Shown here in pieces: positions 20,625-31,970 of a stretch of 64,000 bases of DNA. Each line of letters opens with the position of its first letter. Position 1 is the stretch's first letter. The translations under genes were made by a program, and so were the position numbers. Source of the DNA: Phytophthora quininea (Eukaryota; Oomycota; Peronosporomycetes; Peronosporales; Peronosporaceae); assembly GCA_011947345.1 (NCBI GenBank), contig JAAVTG010000649.1:1-64000 (forward strand), written 5' to 3'. The notes below the pieces were generated by a model. The model ran no database searches and was not told the origin of the DNA. It saw nothing but the letters and a program-made list of their open reading frames with translations.

Positions 20625-22179
20625 ATGCCCGCCGACATCGAGCGCATCGTGGACCGCAAGCTCATCAAGCAGCGCGTGCACTACTACGTGGTGTGGAAGG
20701 GCTTTGGCGAGGAGAACAACACCTGGTACAGACCCACTTCATGCCACCAACTTGGACGCTTTTTACTGACGTTATCTCGCCAGGGAGAGCCGCATGGACC
20801 TCATTGCTGACGGCTACCACGATGTCATCAAGGATTTCGAAGACCGTGCGTTGAAATATCTCAACTTACAGTAAAAACTGTTGGGTATTGACACATTTAC
20901 TTGACTGTTGCCTGCAGAGCGCAAGAAGGAGGGAGGCTCGACCCCAAGAGGCCGCAGCCCTCGCCGCTCAACGTCCAAGAGCCCCCGCAAGAGCAAGAGC
21001 CCTGGACGCAGTCCTGGCCGCCCCAGGGGCCGTCGTAGTCGCTCCCGCAGCGTGTCGGTGAGTCGGAAGCTACCAGAGACCGATGACGAGAGCTCCCAAG
21101 ACAAGGAACTCAAGGCCACAACCCCCAGACGGCGTGCGGCCAAGAGCAACAACGAGAACAATGGAGACAGCCCCAAGGAGGAGACGCCCCGGCGTCGCTC
21201 CAACCGCAAGCAGGAGACGACCTTCGTGTCGCGTCAGGACAACCCTGAGGACGAGGACGATTCGTTTGTGACGCGGTCCACGATCGCTGCTCTGGTCCCG
21301 CAAGTGCGCGAGATGGCGCCTGTGATTTCAGAGGTGGAGGTGGACTCCCGCAAGAAGGTGACGCTGGCGTACGAAGAGGAAGACGAGTCGGTGCTGCTGC
21401 CCAAGACGCAGAGCAAACATGTCGAAGAGGTTTTTAGCCCAACCAGCGTCGTGGAAGAGCACGCTACTGCGGGGAGCGTAGGTGGAGTGGCTGACAAGGT
21501 GAACAAGCTGCTAGAGGGCGGCTGGTTCGTGTCGTTCTTGAGTGTGGCGGCGGTTGTAGCCTCCCTCGTGGCTAGTCAGGTGCTCCCGCGTAGTGAAGAC
21601 GGCGTAGACAGCAGCGACCTGTGGCGGAGGTGGCTGCCTTTCCTGATCCCCATCGTTGCGGTGCTGCTGTACTTCCACCAAAAGGACGCTCGTGCTTCAG
21701 CCATGTGGGTGGCATCGGGTCTAACGTGGCGCATTGCTGCGGAGCTGCTACTTTACATCGGCTCCACTCCGCGTGATTACGAAACGATGGCTTTTGGAGC
21801 GGCCGCTATCGCGAATGTGTTCCTAGTGGGCGGCGTGCTAATCATTCTCCGCAACGGCGAGCACGCACAGTCCAAGGCTACGCTGGCGCTTCTCACGCTG
21901 GGTGTGCTCGGCTTGTTCCTTTCGGACAGGTACGGTTGAGGGTGGTGAGTGCATTGTTCATGTAGCTAACTCTGCTCTTTTTGTTTTGGATAGCTGGGTC
22001 ATTACCACCGAGAACCCAGAGCTGGACTCGCGTGTGATTCTCATGTCGATGGCACTTGTAAGTGCTGTTTTGCGTGTTTTCGACTCCTTAATTCGTGGCT
22101 AATGTGCTGCTTTTCTAACGTGCAGCTGACAATCGCACTGTCGCCCAAGCCAACGGTCTCCTCGGAAGATGACGATTAG
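20625..22179 (+). CDS. Chromodomain protein with basic RS/SP-rich linker and multi-pass membrane C-terminus
   Basis: Five exons fit GT-AG rules and keep phase: 20625-20725, 20784-20845, 20918-21929, 21994-22057 and 22126-22179. Exons 1-2 encode a chromodomain (DIERIVDRKLIKQRVHYYVV, then WKGFGEENNTWESR). The aromatic residues Y, W and W of the methyl-lysine cage are visible. Next comes a basic Ser/Pro/Arg region (SKSPRKSKSPGRSPGRPRG), an acidic stretch, and from about residue 240 four to five hydrophobic helices, for example WFVSFLSVAAVVASLVAS and WLPFLIPIVAVLLYF. The end is acidic (SSEDDD). Chromodomains bind methylated histone H3. Joined to membrane helices, the protein most simply sits in the inner nuclear membrane and tethers chromatin, as lamin B receptor does with its Tudor domain. 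That role is inferred. Confidence 0.82.
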
Positions 22180-22367
22180 GAAGGAGGCATACTGTGCTGT
22201 ACTTAGGAGTTCTTTGATTTCCGCTGACTTCGTGGTGAAGTAGCGCTGTCCATGCCGCTATATAAACTTTATGAACTCAGTTTGCAAGACACAAGAGTTA
22301 CCGTATCATATCCGCTCGTGGTATGTTTTGTATTCTGTCGATCCAAACTATCTGCAAAGCTGCACGA

Positions 22368-25300
22368 CTACTGTACCGCCAAGTGCAGCGTCTTGATGAG
22401 TAGCTGCTGGCTGCGCATGCCCACCACCGAGTCGGCGTTCCCTCGCGATGGACCAGTTCCCGAATCATCTCGATGGTCAAACCTGCCGACGAGGGATTCA
22501 CATGCATCGAATGCTCGCGACGTGAAGCATACTCCTTCATGGACGAATACACCAGCGTCTCCCGCATCATCGACTCCAACTTCTCCTCGTTCACGCCTGC
22601 GGCAGACTCGGCAGCCAACTTGTCCCACAGTTCCTCCTCGTCCACGATGCAGGCTCTCCACACGCCAGCGCGCATCTCCTGGTACTCGTCAGTCACCGGA
22701 TCGGTTACTAAAGTCTCTAAAGCATCCAACGCCATCAAGAAGAGGTTGGTTCTAAGGGGTTATCCTTCGCAGCGGAAAGAGCCGAATCCAAGCACACCCG
22801 CACCAGTTCTTCAGGTGCAAGCGGCTGCGAAATCACAGACTCTTTCAGTGGAAGCTGCAGCAACAGCTCTTGCAGCTTGTCGCGGACAAGCTCGTGGTTT
22901 ATCTCTTGGATTCGTCCAGGGTGGGCCATACTGGGAGCAGCGAGCGCACCAATCTTAGCAATACTAGCCATCGTCTTCCGTTTCGACAAGGAGCGGTGCT
23001 CACCCTTCGCTTCGCGCAGTGCAAGTGTTGCTACTTGGTCATAACGCTGGATTGCTACAGCAGTCAGCCATCGGTATTTCGCCAGGTGCTCGCGTGTTTT
23101 CATGAACTTGTGTAGCGACGGCGCAAACATTTGCGAGTGTGCTAAGAGGTAAGCCATCATGGTGGCGTCGGACTCTTGTCGCCCCCACGGATTCCGAACC
23201 TCGCCGTTGTACCAGCGGAAGATAAAGTCGTCAAACCCTTCATACGTCTTGCAGTACGCCTCCAATCTGTTGGACGCAAGACTCTTCGGCAACTTGCCAA
23301 GCACGCAGTCCAGCTTCGAGAGGTTCTCGCCGTCTTCAATGTAGATGAGGAAGACCATGCCTTCAAAGTACGCGTATTTCTCACAGAGCTGGACGCACTG
23401 GCTAAATAGTTCGGCACGCTTCCGCGTAATGACACCCTCGTCATCAAAGTCCATCAACATGCAACTTTCCGCGGACGTCGACTGGGTAGCAATGTGGACC
23501 AGGGGTTCAGCGTCACTCGCTTGGTAAACATTTCCTCTTTGCGAAGTTCATCCGCTTCGCTACTCGAAGCAAGTGGAATAAAGCGAGCATAACTATCGAG
23601 CAAAACCTTTCCCAACCGCTGGATCTGCTCTGTGAGCTCAAAAACCTCGTCGCACTCCCAGCGAATCTTCTTTTCCGCCGAGCCTGACTGCGAGTATCCC
23701 ACAAGAACAGATAAGCGTGAGATTTGATTCGCGATAACTTCTCGAGCTTCGCGCGTGAACGCCCAACTTCCTGTCGGAGGGAAGCTCGTTGTTGTACTTT
23801 GTACCGGGGGCACAACATGCTGAGCATACTGCTGCCGCTTTCCAGAAGTGCATATAGATATGTTGGATCGCTTTCACCAATAGAGGTCTCCAAATACTTC
23901 ACCTCGTCGCCCAGCTGTTCAAATAGGTCCGTAATCTTGCTCACCTCGCAATAAAAACATCAAAGGAGTTGTAGCCTGCAAGACGGAGCTGCTCCTTCTG
24001 GTATCCACGTTTTTCAACAGTCTTCTCGATTGCATGCAGGAGGAATTTCCCTGTCAACCGTCGCTGGATCCGTCGTACTTCTGATGAAGCTTCAACATCC
24101 ACTGAGCCCGGCGACTGGATTGAGGATTGGAATTTGCTCAATGCGATCGCAGCATCAAGTTTCTCATCGTTTTCGGTCAAATGGCGCTTTAGATCATCGG
24201 AGCGCTCGACAAAATCCCACACCGTCCCGCAACGGCGACGTAAGAATTCTATGAAAGCTGTGTGACGACTTCGCTTTTCCTCTAGTTGATAACGCACCAG
24301 CTTAGGCGTTACCGACGACAGATCGCTATCGCTTCGCTGTCCATCCTCTAGCGCTAGGACACCATTAGCTCCGTTGGTTCCATTGGCCACATCTTTCTCC
24401 CAACGTAGTCCAGACGAGGGTTTGGCATCTAAAATCTGGAAATCCACCGCAACAGCAGCTTGCGCTACATTGCTTAAATCTTTTGGGCTCACTCGCAGCA
24501 CAGATTCCGAGTTCGGATCATCGTTAAAGTGGGTCAAGATCAGGCGGACGTAGTCTTCCACTCTCATGTTCTCGCCGAGAAAGTGAGAAGATTCACTGGT
24601 GTAGTAACTCGCTTCTTCACGGCGCTTCCGCGTTCGTTCGACGGCAACTTCAGACGCTGCCACGCGTTCGAGCTTTTGCATATCTGCTGATGTCGCCACA
24701 CACACAGATCCGCCCACTGATTTCGCGCTCTCTTCCATAAGCAAGAAGGCCACGGATCCCTGTACCGCGTTATTGTCGAATGAACTTTGTTCAATTCGAG
24801 GCCCGAAGGCAAGAGCCAGCCGGCCTTGAGCGCCTAGCAGCGGGAACGCAGCGGAACGAACGCTGCTCTGTCCTGCCTGAGGTAAAAGAATGGTCGCAAA
24901 CTGGACAGGCTGTGCTTGAGTCCACACGAGATACAATGCGCCACGCGTAATCGAAAAACTCTCCACCTGGAAGTACTGATTGCTGTCACTGCGTTCATCA
25001 AACGGAGATTCATAGTCAGCATACACGCCCACTCCAGATCGGGCGGGCCATCGTCATCTACTGATCCAATCGAAAACTGGAACAGAGCGTATTTCACCTT
25101 AGCGCTGGAATCCCCAAGCGAAGAAGAACATACAAAACCAACCAGCAGCGAGAAACACGTCTCATGAACATACGGCATGGAAACAACGTGTACCTTAGCC
25201 AGATGGACGTCCGGGAAGTTGTCGCTGAAGTAGCTAATAGCCACACGACCAGCATCAAAGTGCCACAACGAAACACATGAGCAATCCATGACATCTCCAG

Positions 25301-26375
25301 TACTGAATGTCCGTCGCTCCAACATCCCATCCTGGAACAGCACCAGCATGTCCGAAGTCTCGTCCACATCGTGCCCACTGCTGCTTATTTCATCTCCCAG
25401 TGACGACGGCAGCACTCTTAAGTAGTTAATCGCCTGGTTCACATCCAGTTCACGTCCATCTGCGCCAGATCTCGACGCCGTGGACGAGAAGAAAAACTGC
25501 GACACCGACTTGGTGATTCCCGACAGGAAACCTGCACTCTGCTTCTCAAACGCGCGCACACGAATCCTGCGGTCTTCAACCGCCACTTCCCACACATTGC
25601 CATGGTTGCTCCAGCACAACAATCCTGTCGCGTCGTCCACAAGTTGCACCTCTTCGTCCTGCACGCCATTGCTCAACATCGCAGCACTGGGATGCGTACT
25701 CACTTGTTCATTGGCAGCCAGCGGGATCTGCATGCTCAGCGGGACGCTCTCGTAGGGCAGCTCAATGTCCTCCCAGAAAAGCACAATACCGCTCTTGCCC
25801 ACCACCATCAGGGACAGACTTTGACTGTATAGGGCGAACAGGAACGGGTGCAGTTCCTCGTCCGTCTCCAGCTCGTCTGGGAGCGGCAGGGCGATGACTT
25901 TGCCCCTCTCCTGCTGCCACAGCAGGATCTTGGTGCGTAGAGGGATCACAAAGTACGGGACCCATTGGCGACCGCTGCGATGGCGAGCAGAGGGCACCGA
26001 GGCGCGGCAGCAACGCACCTGGCGTCTCTGATGGACCGGCAGCGAAGTCCACTCCTTCTTGAGCTCCTCCAGCACCTGGGGAGGCAGCGCGGCGCCCTCG
26101 GCGATGGAGCAACTGCGGCTCTCGAACAGCAGCGCCGAGCTCTCCTCGATGTCCCCGGCGCTGCCTGTACGCGGCGCGTACAGCGCATCCCAGTGCTCCA
26201 GGCGCTGGCGCTTGCTGGCGGTCAGCACGTCCGTCGACGGGGCGCCAACAGCCCGCCGCGCTTGGCAGGCACCTCCACGAACTTGCGGGCTCGAAACATC
26301 CTTGGATGGTCTCCCCTGCCCAGCCAAAAATGCAAGGTCACACAACTTGAGCAAAAATGACTTCCTGGTCAACAA
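22368..26375 (-). CDS. NUP133: Nucleoporin NUP133-like (several frameshifts)
   Basis: About 1,330 codons span the locus, close to NUP133 of animals (about 1,150). It is a Y-complex (Nup107-160) subunit of the nuclear pore. The N-terminal half (26200-25000) looks like a beta-propeller: VGKSGIVLFWEDIELPYESV, DDATGLLCWSNHGNVWEVAV. The C-terminal half is an alpha-helical stack: RHTAFIEFLRRRCGTVWDFV, CEKYAYFEGMVFLIYIEDGE and FMKTREHLAKYRWLTAVA. It ends with VVGMRSQQLLIKTLHLAVQ at 22368. Frame breaks lie near 25029 (G run), 23946 (T run), 23805 (G run), 23528 and 22738, plus one near 22440. Each break sits between conserved blocks and most are single-base run changes. The start is uncertain; 26375 is the first methionine of the longest N-terminal frame. 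The family call rests on overall architecture and helical motifs; a database search was not possible. Confidence 0.72.
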
Positions 26376-26520
26376 AAACTGATGTGCTTTTCGAGGATGT
26401 TGTCGTTGTTGTTGCGCTGCGCTGCCAAATAAATATTGCCTGCAGTGCGTATGCGGAAGCTATCAAAACTAAACTCTTCTGAACAATTGGTAAAGGGACA
26501 CTGAGTTCACGACGACGCTC

Positions 26521-29500
26521 TCAAAAGCCGAGGGTGGCTCGTTGGTTCCGGTACACGAGCTCGGCGTCGTTGCTACCTCTGGAGGATGACACACTTCCTG
26601 GTGCATCAGCTGCGGCGTGGCCAGCATCCACTTGCTTCATCAAGTACTTGTGCGCGCGCTCCAACACCTTCACCCAGCGCAGCATTTCCTCGTGCGTCTT
26701 TGCCACCATCCGCGTCTGGTGCGTGGGCGAGCTGATCATGAACTCGGTCGGCTTGCCCACGTCTTTGCCATGCAAAATCTCGAGCGACTTGTGATTGAGA
26801 GGGATCGTACCTCGAGGTTCACGATCTCCTCGCGCTTGTAGTATCGGAGCATTCCATCAGCGTCGATGACGCACCATCGTTCACGGACGCCACGGAGTGA
26901 CATGTTCCCGAACGCACCCTTCTCATTCGAGTGGGTCGGGTGCTTTCGTAAGAGGCCGCTCATCGTCGGAAACTTGTCTTCCTTCGGTACCTGGTTTGTG
27001 GTGGAGGAGTCCATCGAGGGTGTCACCGAGTTCAACGACGCACTACTACTGCTGCGGTGGCTGCGATTAGGATCAAACTGCTCCGAGGTGCGATGGACAT
27101 TTGCCGAAGGCCTAGACGGCCTGACACTACCCACCGAAGCCCTGCTACCACTAACGGACCCTCTAAAGCCGCCACCTATTGAAGCTCTCGAACCTCCAGT
27201 CGAGCTCCGCGGCAGCTGCAACGTCGGCGGTCCAGCAATAGAAGGTCGAAGGTACGCGTTGACACCAACGTTAAGCGTTCCGTGCGTAAGTGTTTGGAAC
27301 TGGTCCTGCACCACCTTCATCTCGTCCTTTAGCAGCAGTCGCCGTTTACCTAACTCGCCTTTCCGGACTTCATCCTTCTCACCGGCAGCCTTCGCCAATT
27401 GGACCACTGTGTCGTGCAGCTGCTGTTGAAGCCTAGCTAATTTGTTCTCCAATCGTGACGACTCTGACAGGCGCTCGTGCGGAGCTTCATCAATGTTAAC
27501 CGTGTCCACGTCATCCTCCGCATGCAAAACAGCGACAGTCCTCCCTGATCGACGTCAAAGAACACATTCAGTTCGCTCTCCATACGACGCATCTCGTCTA
27601 GCGCCGTCTTTAAGTCATCCTTGAGGCCAGCCCGACGCAGCGATAGATTGTCGGCTTGTTGCTGGTCCCCACTATTCGTTGCCTTAGCGATCCCAGCCAC
27701 AGTTTCCCGCAAGTTCTTGCGCAGCAAGGCAATTTTGTTCTCCAAGAAGATCATTTGCGGTGGTCGTTCACCGCTAATAAATGCGTCCTCACGCTTTACC
27801 GCCGCTGCAGCCACATCCATCTGATTTTGGAACTGGTGGATCTCCGACTCAACGAACTTGGTGCGATCCTCTTCCATTTTGACATCCTCCTCGAGGTGAT
27901 CTCGCTGAGCCTTAATCTTCTCCAGAAGTCGCTCGCGCGCGTCCTCAGAACGCGTATCGATAGACCCTCTCTGCACCATAGACCCTAAGAACGCCGGCGA
28001 GAAGAATTTAATCTCGCCCTGCCCACTTAGATCGAGGTCCAGATCTCCGTACTCGTCCAGTTCTTTTGGAGGGCATCCAACGATTCCTCAATTTTGAGAC
28101 GTGCAGCCTGGAGCTCATCGTTTTCTGCGATAATTTCTGTAACTTCCTTCTCGAGCTCTGCTGATCGCTGGGCCAATTCTGCCGACTTTTGAACCTCAGG
28201 TGATTCAATTTCACCCGCCGTCTGCTTGTCCAGCTGCGCAATCATTTCCTTAAGCGACGCGGCTTCTTGAATCAATTTCTCACGCTCCTTCTCTAAGGAT
28301 TCTTGATGTTGTTCCTCAGCTTCGACTTGCGATGACATGACCTCACATTTCTTTTCCATTTCGAGGAACTTCTTGTGCATGTGCGTTTTGGTTACTGCCC
28401 AAACTTGTTTGTGTAATTCATAGGAAACCTGAATTTGGAAGTACTCCATCCGCAACGAACTTTGCATCACACGCGCCGCACGAGCTTCTTTCGCTTCTTC
28501 TGTCTCTTCGTGCGGAATCTCTTCCTCAACACGCCCCACAATGCCCTTAGTGATATCAGCGAATTTAATCCGCACAGGGCGGGGTAACCGAGCAAGGAGC
28601 TCCAGTACTTCCGAGTATGTATAGCCCGTTAGAGATATGTTATTCATCATCGTCACACGCATGTTCAGTTCAAGACGCTTTTCAGGCTTGACACTCCAGT
28701 TATAAATCTCTGCAGGACTAGCCATTCCGTTCGGCAGCTTGTAAATTTCTGCGATGTGAACCTGAAGGTCGGTGAACTCTGTACCAGGAATGCCTGCAAT
28801 CTGCTTTAGATTGAGACCTAGTCGTCCAGGCCCAAACGTCACTTCGATCTCATGCACCCAATTGTAGATGACTCCAGTTTTCATCGGTGGACGCAGCCAC
28901 TGCGTGTGTCCATACGGCGAGACGTAGTAAGTCTTGCCATTGTTGGTCTTGCTCTGTCGTGTGGACCAGCCTTTGGGCAACACAAGAATTTCGCCAGACT
29001 CCAAGACATTGACCGATTCGCATGGTAACTTGTTCCGGATCCTCGCCAGTATTGCCTCCAAGTTTGCATCCAGCGGAGTTTTCTCCGCTGCCTCTGCGAC
29101 AACCTCAGTTATCGTCGCATGCTCACCGCCTTCGAGCATCTCTCCATTCTCCCCAGGGACTGTCTCCATCCCCTTCAACTCAGCTTCTAACGCCGCAGCC
29201 TCGCTGCTACCATTCTCTGCAGCAGCAACAAGCAGATCAGGCATCGCAGCTGGGGACGCCAGCTCCTGAGGCATTTGCAGAACTCCTTCCGGCGTCGCTA
29301 TCACTCCGTGTACAACCACGTTCACTGGAACACCGTCACTGACTGGTATCTGATCTCCGGCTGCGGTCTGTTCAATGGCGTCCGCGTCTAGTGTCAACCT
29401 TCGCGGTGCTTCCGGTTCGTCCGCGCCCATGGGGGTCGATTCGTCGACTTCTACCGCTGATACCGCCACTGGGGCTACAATCTCGAGTGGTGCTTCCATC

Positions 29501-29940
29501 TTTCCAGTGCTTTCGCCACTGGTCTCCGCAGTATCCAAAGTATCACTTTCCTCTGCTACTGCAACCTCCTCTTCAATCGATGCATTGGTTTCAGTGTCGT
29601 TGACGTCAGCTACATCAGGCTCTGTCTCGTCTGGAGTCGAAGGTTGTTCCAACTCTACGTCTCCATCAGCAGTGGAAGGCTTTGGTGCCTCCTCTACAGC
29701 CGGAGGCTCCTCCTTCGTACCGCTGTCCTCTGCATCTGCATCTCCTACTCCAGCTCCAGCGTTTGTTGCGTCCGCTTCCTCCTCATCGTCCGCCGTGACG
29801 CTCTCGTCCTTTTCTGGGGCTGGCGACGAATCTTGCGGCGTTGTTGTAGTCGGCGTGGCCTCGCCGTCCTGTGTTGTTTCTACGGGTGCCGCAGGCGTCG
29901 CCTTTGGCGTGTGTTGCGCCTCAACGTCTGGCTGCTCCAT
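26521..29940 (-). CDS. WW / PDZ-like / coiled-coil / PH scaffold protein (frameshifts)
   Basis: This is a large intronless scaffold of about 1,135 residues. Residues 1-300 are acidic and low complexity (Glu, Ala, Thr, Pro). A WW domain follows near residue 325 (LPKGWSTRQSK, then YYVSPYGHTQWLRPP with both signature Trp). Next is a PDZ-like fold (VTFGPGRLGLNLKQIAGIPG, then LARLPRPVRIKFADI), which may bind C-terminal peptides. Long coiled coils cover about 480-800. The C-terminus holds a PH domain (MSGLLRKHPTHSN, RERWCVIDADGMLRYYKREE, then MVAKTHEEMLRWVKVLERA) expected to bind phosphoinositides. Frame breaks occur near 28056 (AAAA), 27530 and 26815. Family features continue across each, so the three open frames are pieces of one gene. 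Likely a membrane-recruited signalling adaptor; partners unknown. Confidence 0.75.
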
Positions 29941-30036
29941 GCTTGGGGCTCTGTGTGTGTCGGTCCCGCGGATCGGGGCGATATGTTTGCCTGTGATGCT
30001 CGCTTCCCGCTGCGATAAAGCTCAACAAGCCCCCTT
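29941..30036. promoter_or_regulatory. Short divergent spacer between the scaffold gene and a small ORF
   Basis: Ninety-six bases lie between the start of the scaffold gene (-) and the ATG at 30037 (+). If the small ORF is real this is a compact bidirectional promoter. No motif is clear. Confidence 0.25.
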
Positions 30037-30230
30037 ATGACACCGAGAGTTTTTATGAAATACGTGTTTTTGCGTCGTGTCGCTGACAGTATCCAGCTGA
30101 TTATGGGCGACTGCAGGATGCAAGTCTCACCTTGGCATGGCTTGTGGACAGCGCCATGGGGGTCTCGAATATTTTAGAGCGTTCAGAAGAGAAGATGCAG
30201 CAAGCGATGGAGGAAATGCTAGTCGTCTAG
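30037..30230 (+). CDS. Small unknown protein (about 64 residues, one frame break)
   Basis: The ATG at 30037 opens MTPRVFMKYVFLRRVADSIQ. The frame slips at GGG near 30104-30106 and continues as LQDASLTLAWLVDSAMGVSN and then a charged helix (ERSEEKMQQAMEEMLVV) to the TAG at 30228-30230. One extra G makes a single open frame, the same kind of slip as in neighbouring genes. Composition is protein-like: a basic-hydrophobic N-terminus, a hydrophobic middle, and an amphipathic acidic helix. It lies between a divergent gene and the end of a convergent one without overlap. I do not recognise the family. It could instead be a chance frame. Confidence 0.35.
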
Positions 30231-30301
30231 CGAGCAGTGCAGACATCGAGCAAGGTCGTCTGAACGACAGGGCACGGTTCAACCAGGTTGATTACGTGAG
30301 T

Positions 30302-31910
30302 TCAACTCGGACCGGTAGCAACGGCGGTGGTCAACACGGAAGCGTAGCAGCCGAAGCGGTTAGACTTGCGGGGCTTCCACCATGTAAAGCCGTCGCTGCA
30401 CTCGCTGCTTTTGGACTGCAGTTCGAGCGCGGGGCTCCCGTCGACGATCTTCTCGGGTGAAGTCGCAAGCACATGGTGCTTTGGGATGCGAGTCTCGCGG
30501 ATAAACTCGCACAGAGAGTTGCTGATCAGCTCATCGGCCAGGAACTTCTTCTTCGGACTCTTCAGCACCATGATCTTCGTGCTCAGCCGTCGATTGGCCT
30601 CCGCTGAATCATCGCAATAACACCGTGGTCACATCAAATGGACACACAAGGTCAGAGAGGAGGAACGTACTTCGTGCTCGCACACCGTAGAACTGGCAGA
30701 CGCTGTGGATGATCAAACGGTGGAAAGCCGAGTCCAACAGAGGTAGGACCAACCGCACGTCCTTTTCGCTCGCGCGCAGCAGCTCGATCGGGTGCTTCAG
30801 CATGCGGATGAGCGGGGTGGCGACCTCCAGCTCTGATGGGACCTCTCGCCACTGCAGGAGAGTTTAAACACAGGGTGTTTTGAGCAACGACAACACTCGT
30901 CGAGTTGTCAACGTACTTGAATGAAGTGCAAGACAACGTATTCCACTGCCTCGATAAATGGTGCGAACGAGTTGAAAGATCGGAGCATCAGTGTCCGCGC
31001 TCGGCGGTCCACGCGCGAGAACATTTGCTCGGCATCTGCACATAACCAAATCAGTCCATTGTTTTCTGCCTCATGTATCCATCTAGCGAATGGCATCTAC
31101 CCACCATTCCATCCATCTTTGCGCCGTGAATGCGCTTTCTGGTTGTTGCTGTCAAGAGGACCGGCTCCTTTCCGGAAGGCGGTCTGCAAGTCTTCATTCT
31201 CTGGCTCGGCCAGCTTCTGGAAGTTGGATCTGCCACACAACATCATCCTTAGTCATCGTAAAGAGAGAAGTAGCTTCCTCAAAGCTCGTCACCTCCACTC
31301 GACGTTGATCTCCATGTGCTCCATCAAGTCTTCCAGTCTTGTGGACGCAGCTCGGTTGCCAAAGTGGTGGTCTTTCACACAAGAATTCTCACCCCATTAG
31401 ACACTAAACGTACTACTGTAACTGCAGACATTGCCTCTCACCGTTGAACCAGCGTTGTTGCTTGCGCACGCCCACAGGCAGCTCGTTGGGTTTGGACAGG
31501 TACGTGGCCGAGCGGATTGGGTGGATGTTGATCAGCCGCTTACTGCGTGCCAGAGGCGACTCGCTGCCGCGCTTCTGTGGAGTGCGTGCCCGACTGGAGC
31601 CGTTGCCGTTGCTGCCGGAGCGCTGTACAGGGGCGACCGTGGACTTACCGCCGTCGTCCGCGGTCGCGTCTGTCCGCAGCGGCGCGATGGGGCCCTCGCC
31701 CCATGCCATCTCCAGCTCCAGCTCGCTGCCGCACAAAGAACTCACCTCCGAGTCACTCACGTCGGGCGCCTCGCTCGCTAGCTGTACCTGCACCATGTTG
31801 AGTTGGGTTGATGCCGCTGCTTGGTCTTGGTCTTGAACACTGAGGAAGGGCATAGCGGCCAAGGTGAACTTAGTCAGAGAAGGCGAACTTAAGGATGTAC
31901 TGACGCGCAT
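30302..31910 (-). CDS. R3H-domain nucleic-acid-binding protein with R3H-associated N-terminal domain
   Basis: Six exons join in phase: 31910-31442, 31371-31293, 31229-31105, 31035-30917, 30851-30671 and 30603-30302. The first exon encodes a Ser-rich leader ending in a basic segment (SESPLARSKRLINIHPIRSA). Across exons 1-4 runs the R3H-associated domain: QQRWFNDHHFGNRAASTRLE, EHMEINVEWRSNFQKLAEPE, RRKDGWN, VDRRARTLMLRSFNSFAPFI. Exon 5 carries the R3H core (AFHRLIIHSVCQFYGVRAR), with the Arg and His spaced for single-stranded nucleic-acid binding. The last exon adds a basic tail (SPKKKFLADELISN). R3H proteins of this layout are poorly characterised. The start could also be the methionine at about 31853. 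The first base of the gene lies about 60 bp from the divergent bZIP start. Confidence 0.75.
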
Positions 31911-31970
31911 GGCGTCGACGCTGTCATTGGCCGATTCGACGCGCAGGTCCTCCAGGAAGCTCGTGGCCCG
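31911..31970. promoter_or_regulatory. Compact divergent promoter between R3H and bZIP genes
   Basis: Only 60 bp separate the two predicted start codons. Either transcription is shared or one protein starts at an internal methionine. No TATA or clear initiator is visible. Confidence 0.3.

Noticed and set aside
29375..30040. 221-codon plus-strand frame rich in Ser, Val and Ala
   Set aside because: Antisense of the acidic low-complexity N-terminus of the scaffold gene; biased composition keeps it open.
30137..30460. 107-codon plus-strand frame
   Set aside because: Overlaps the last exon of the R3H gene on the other strand and shows no family features.
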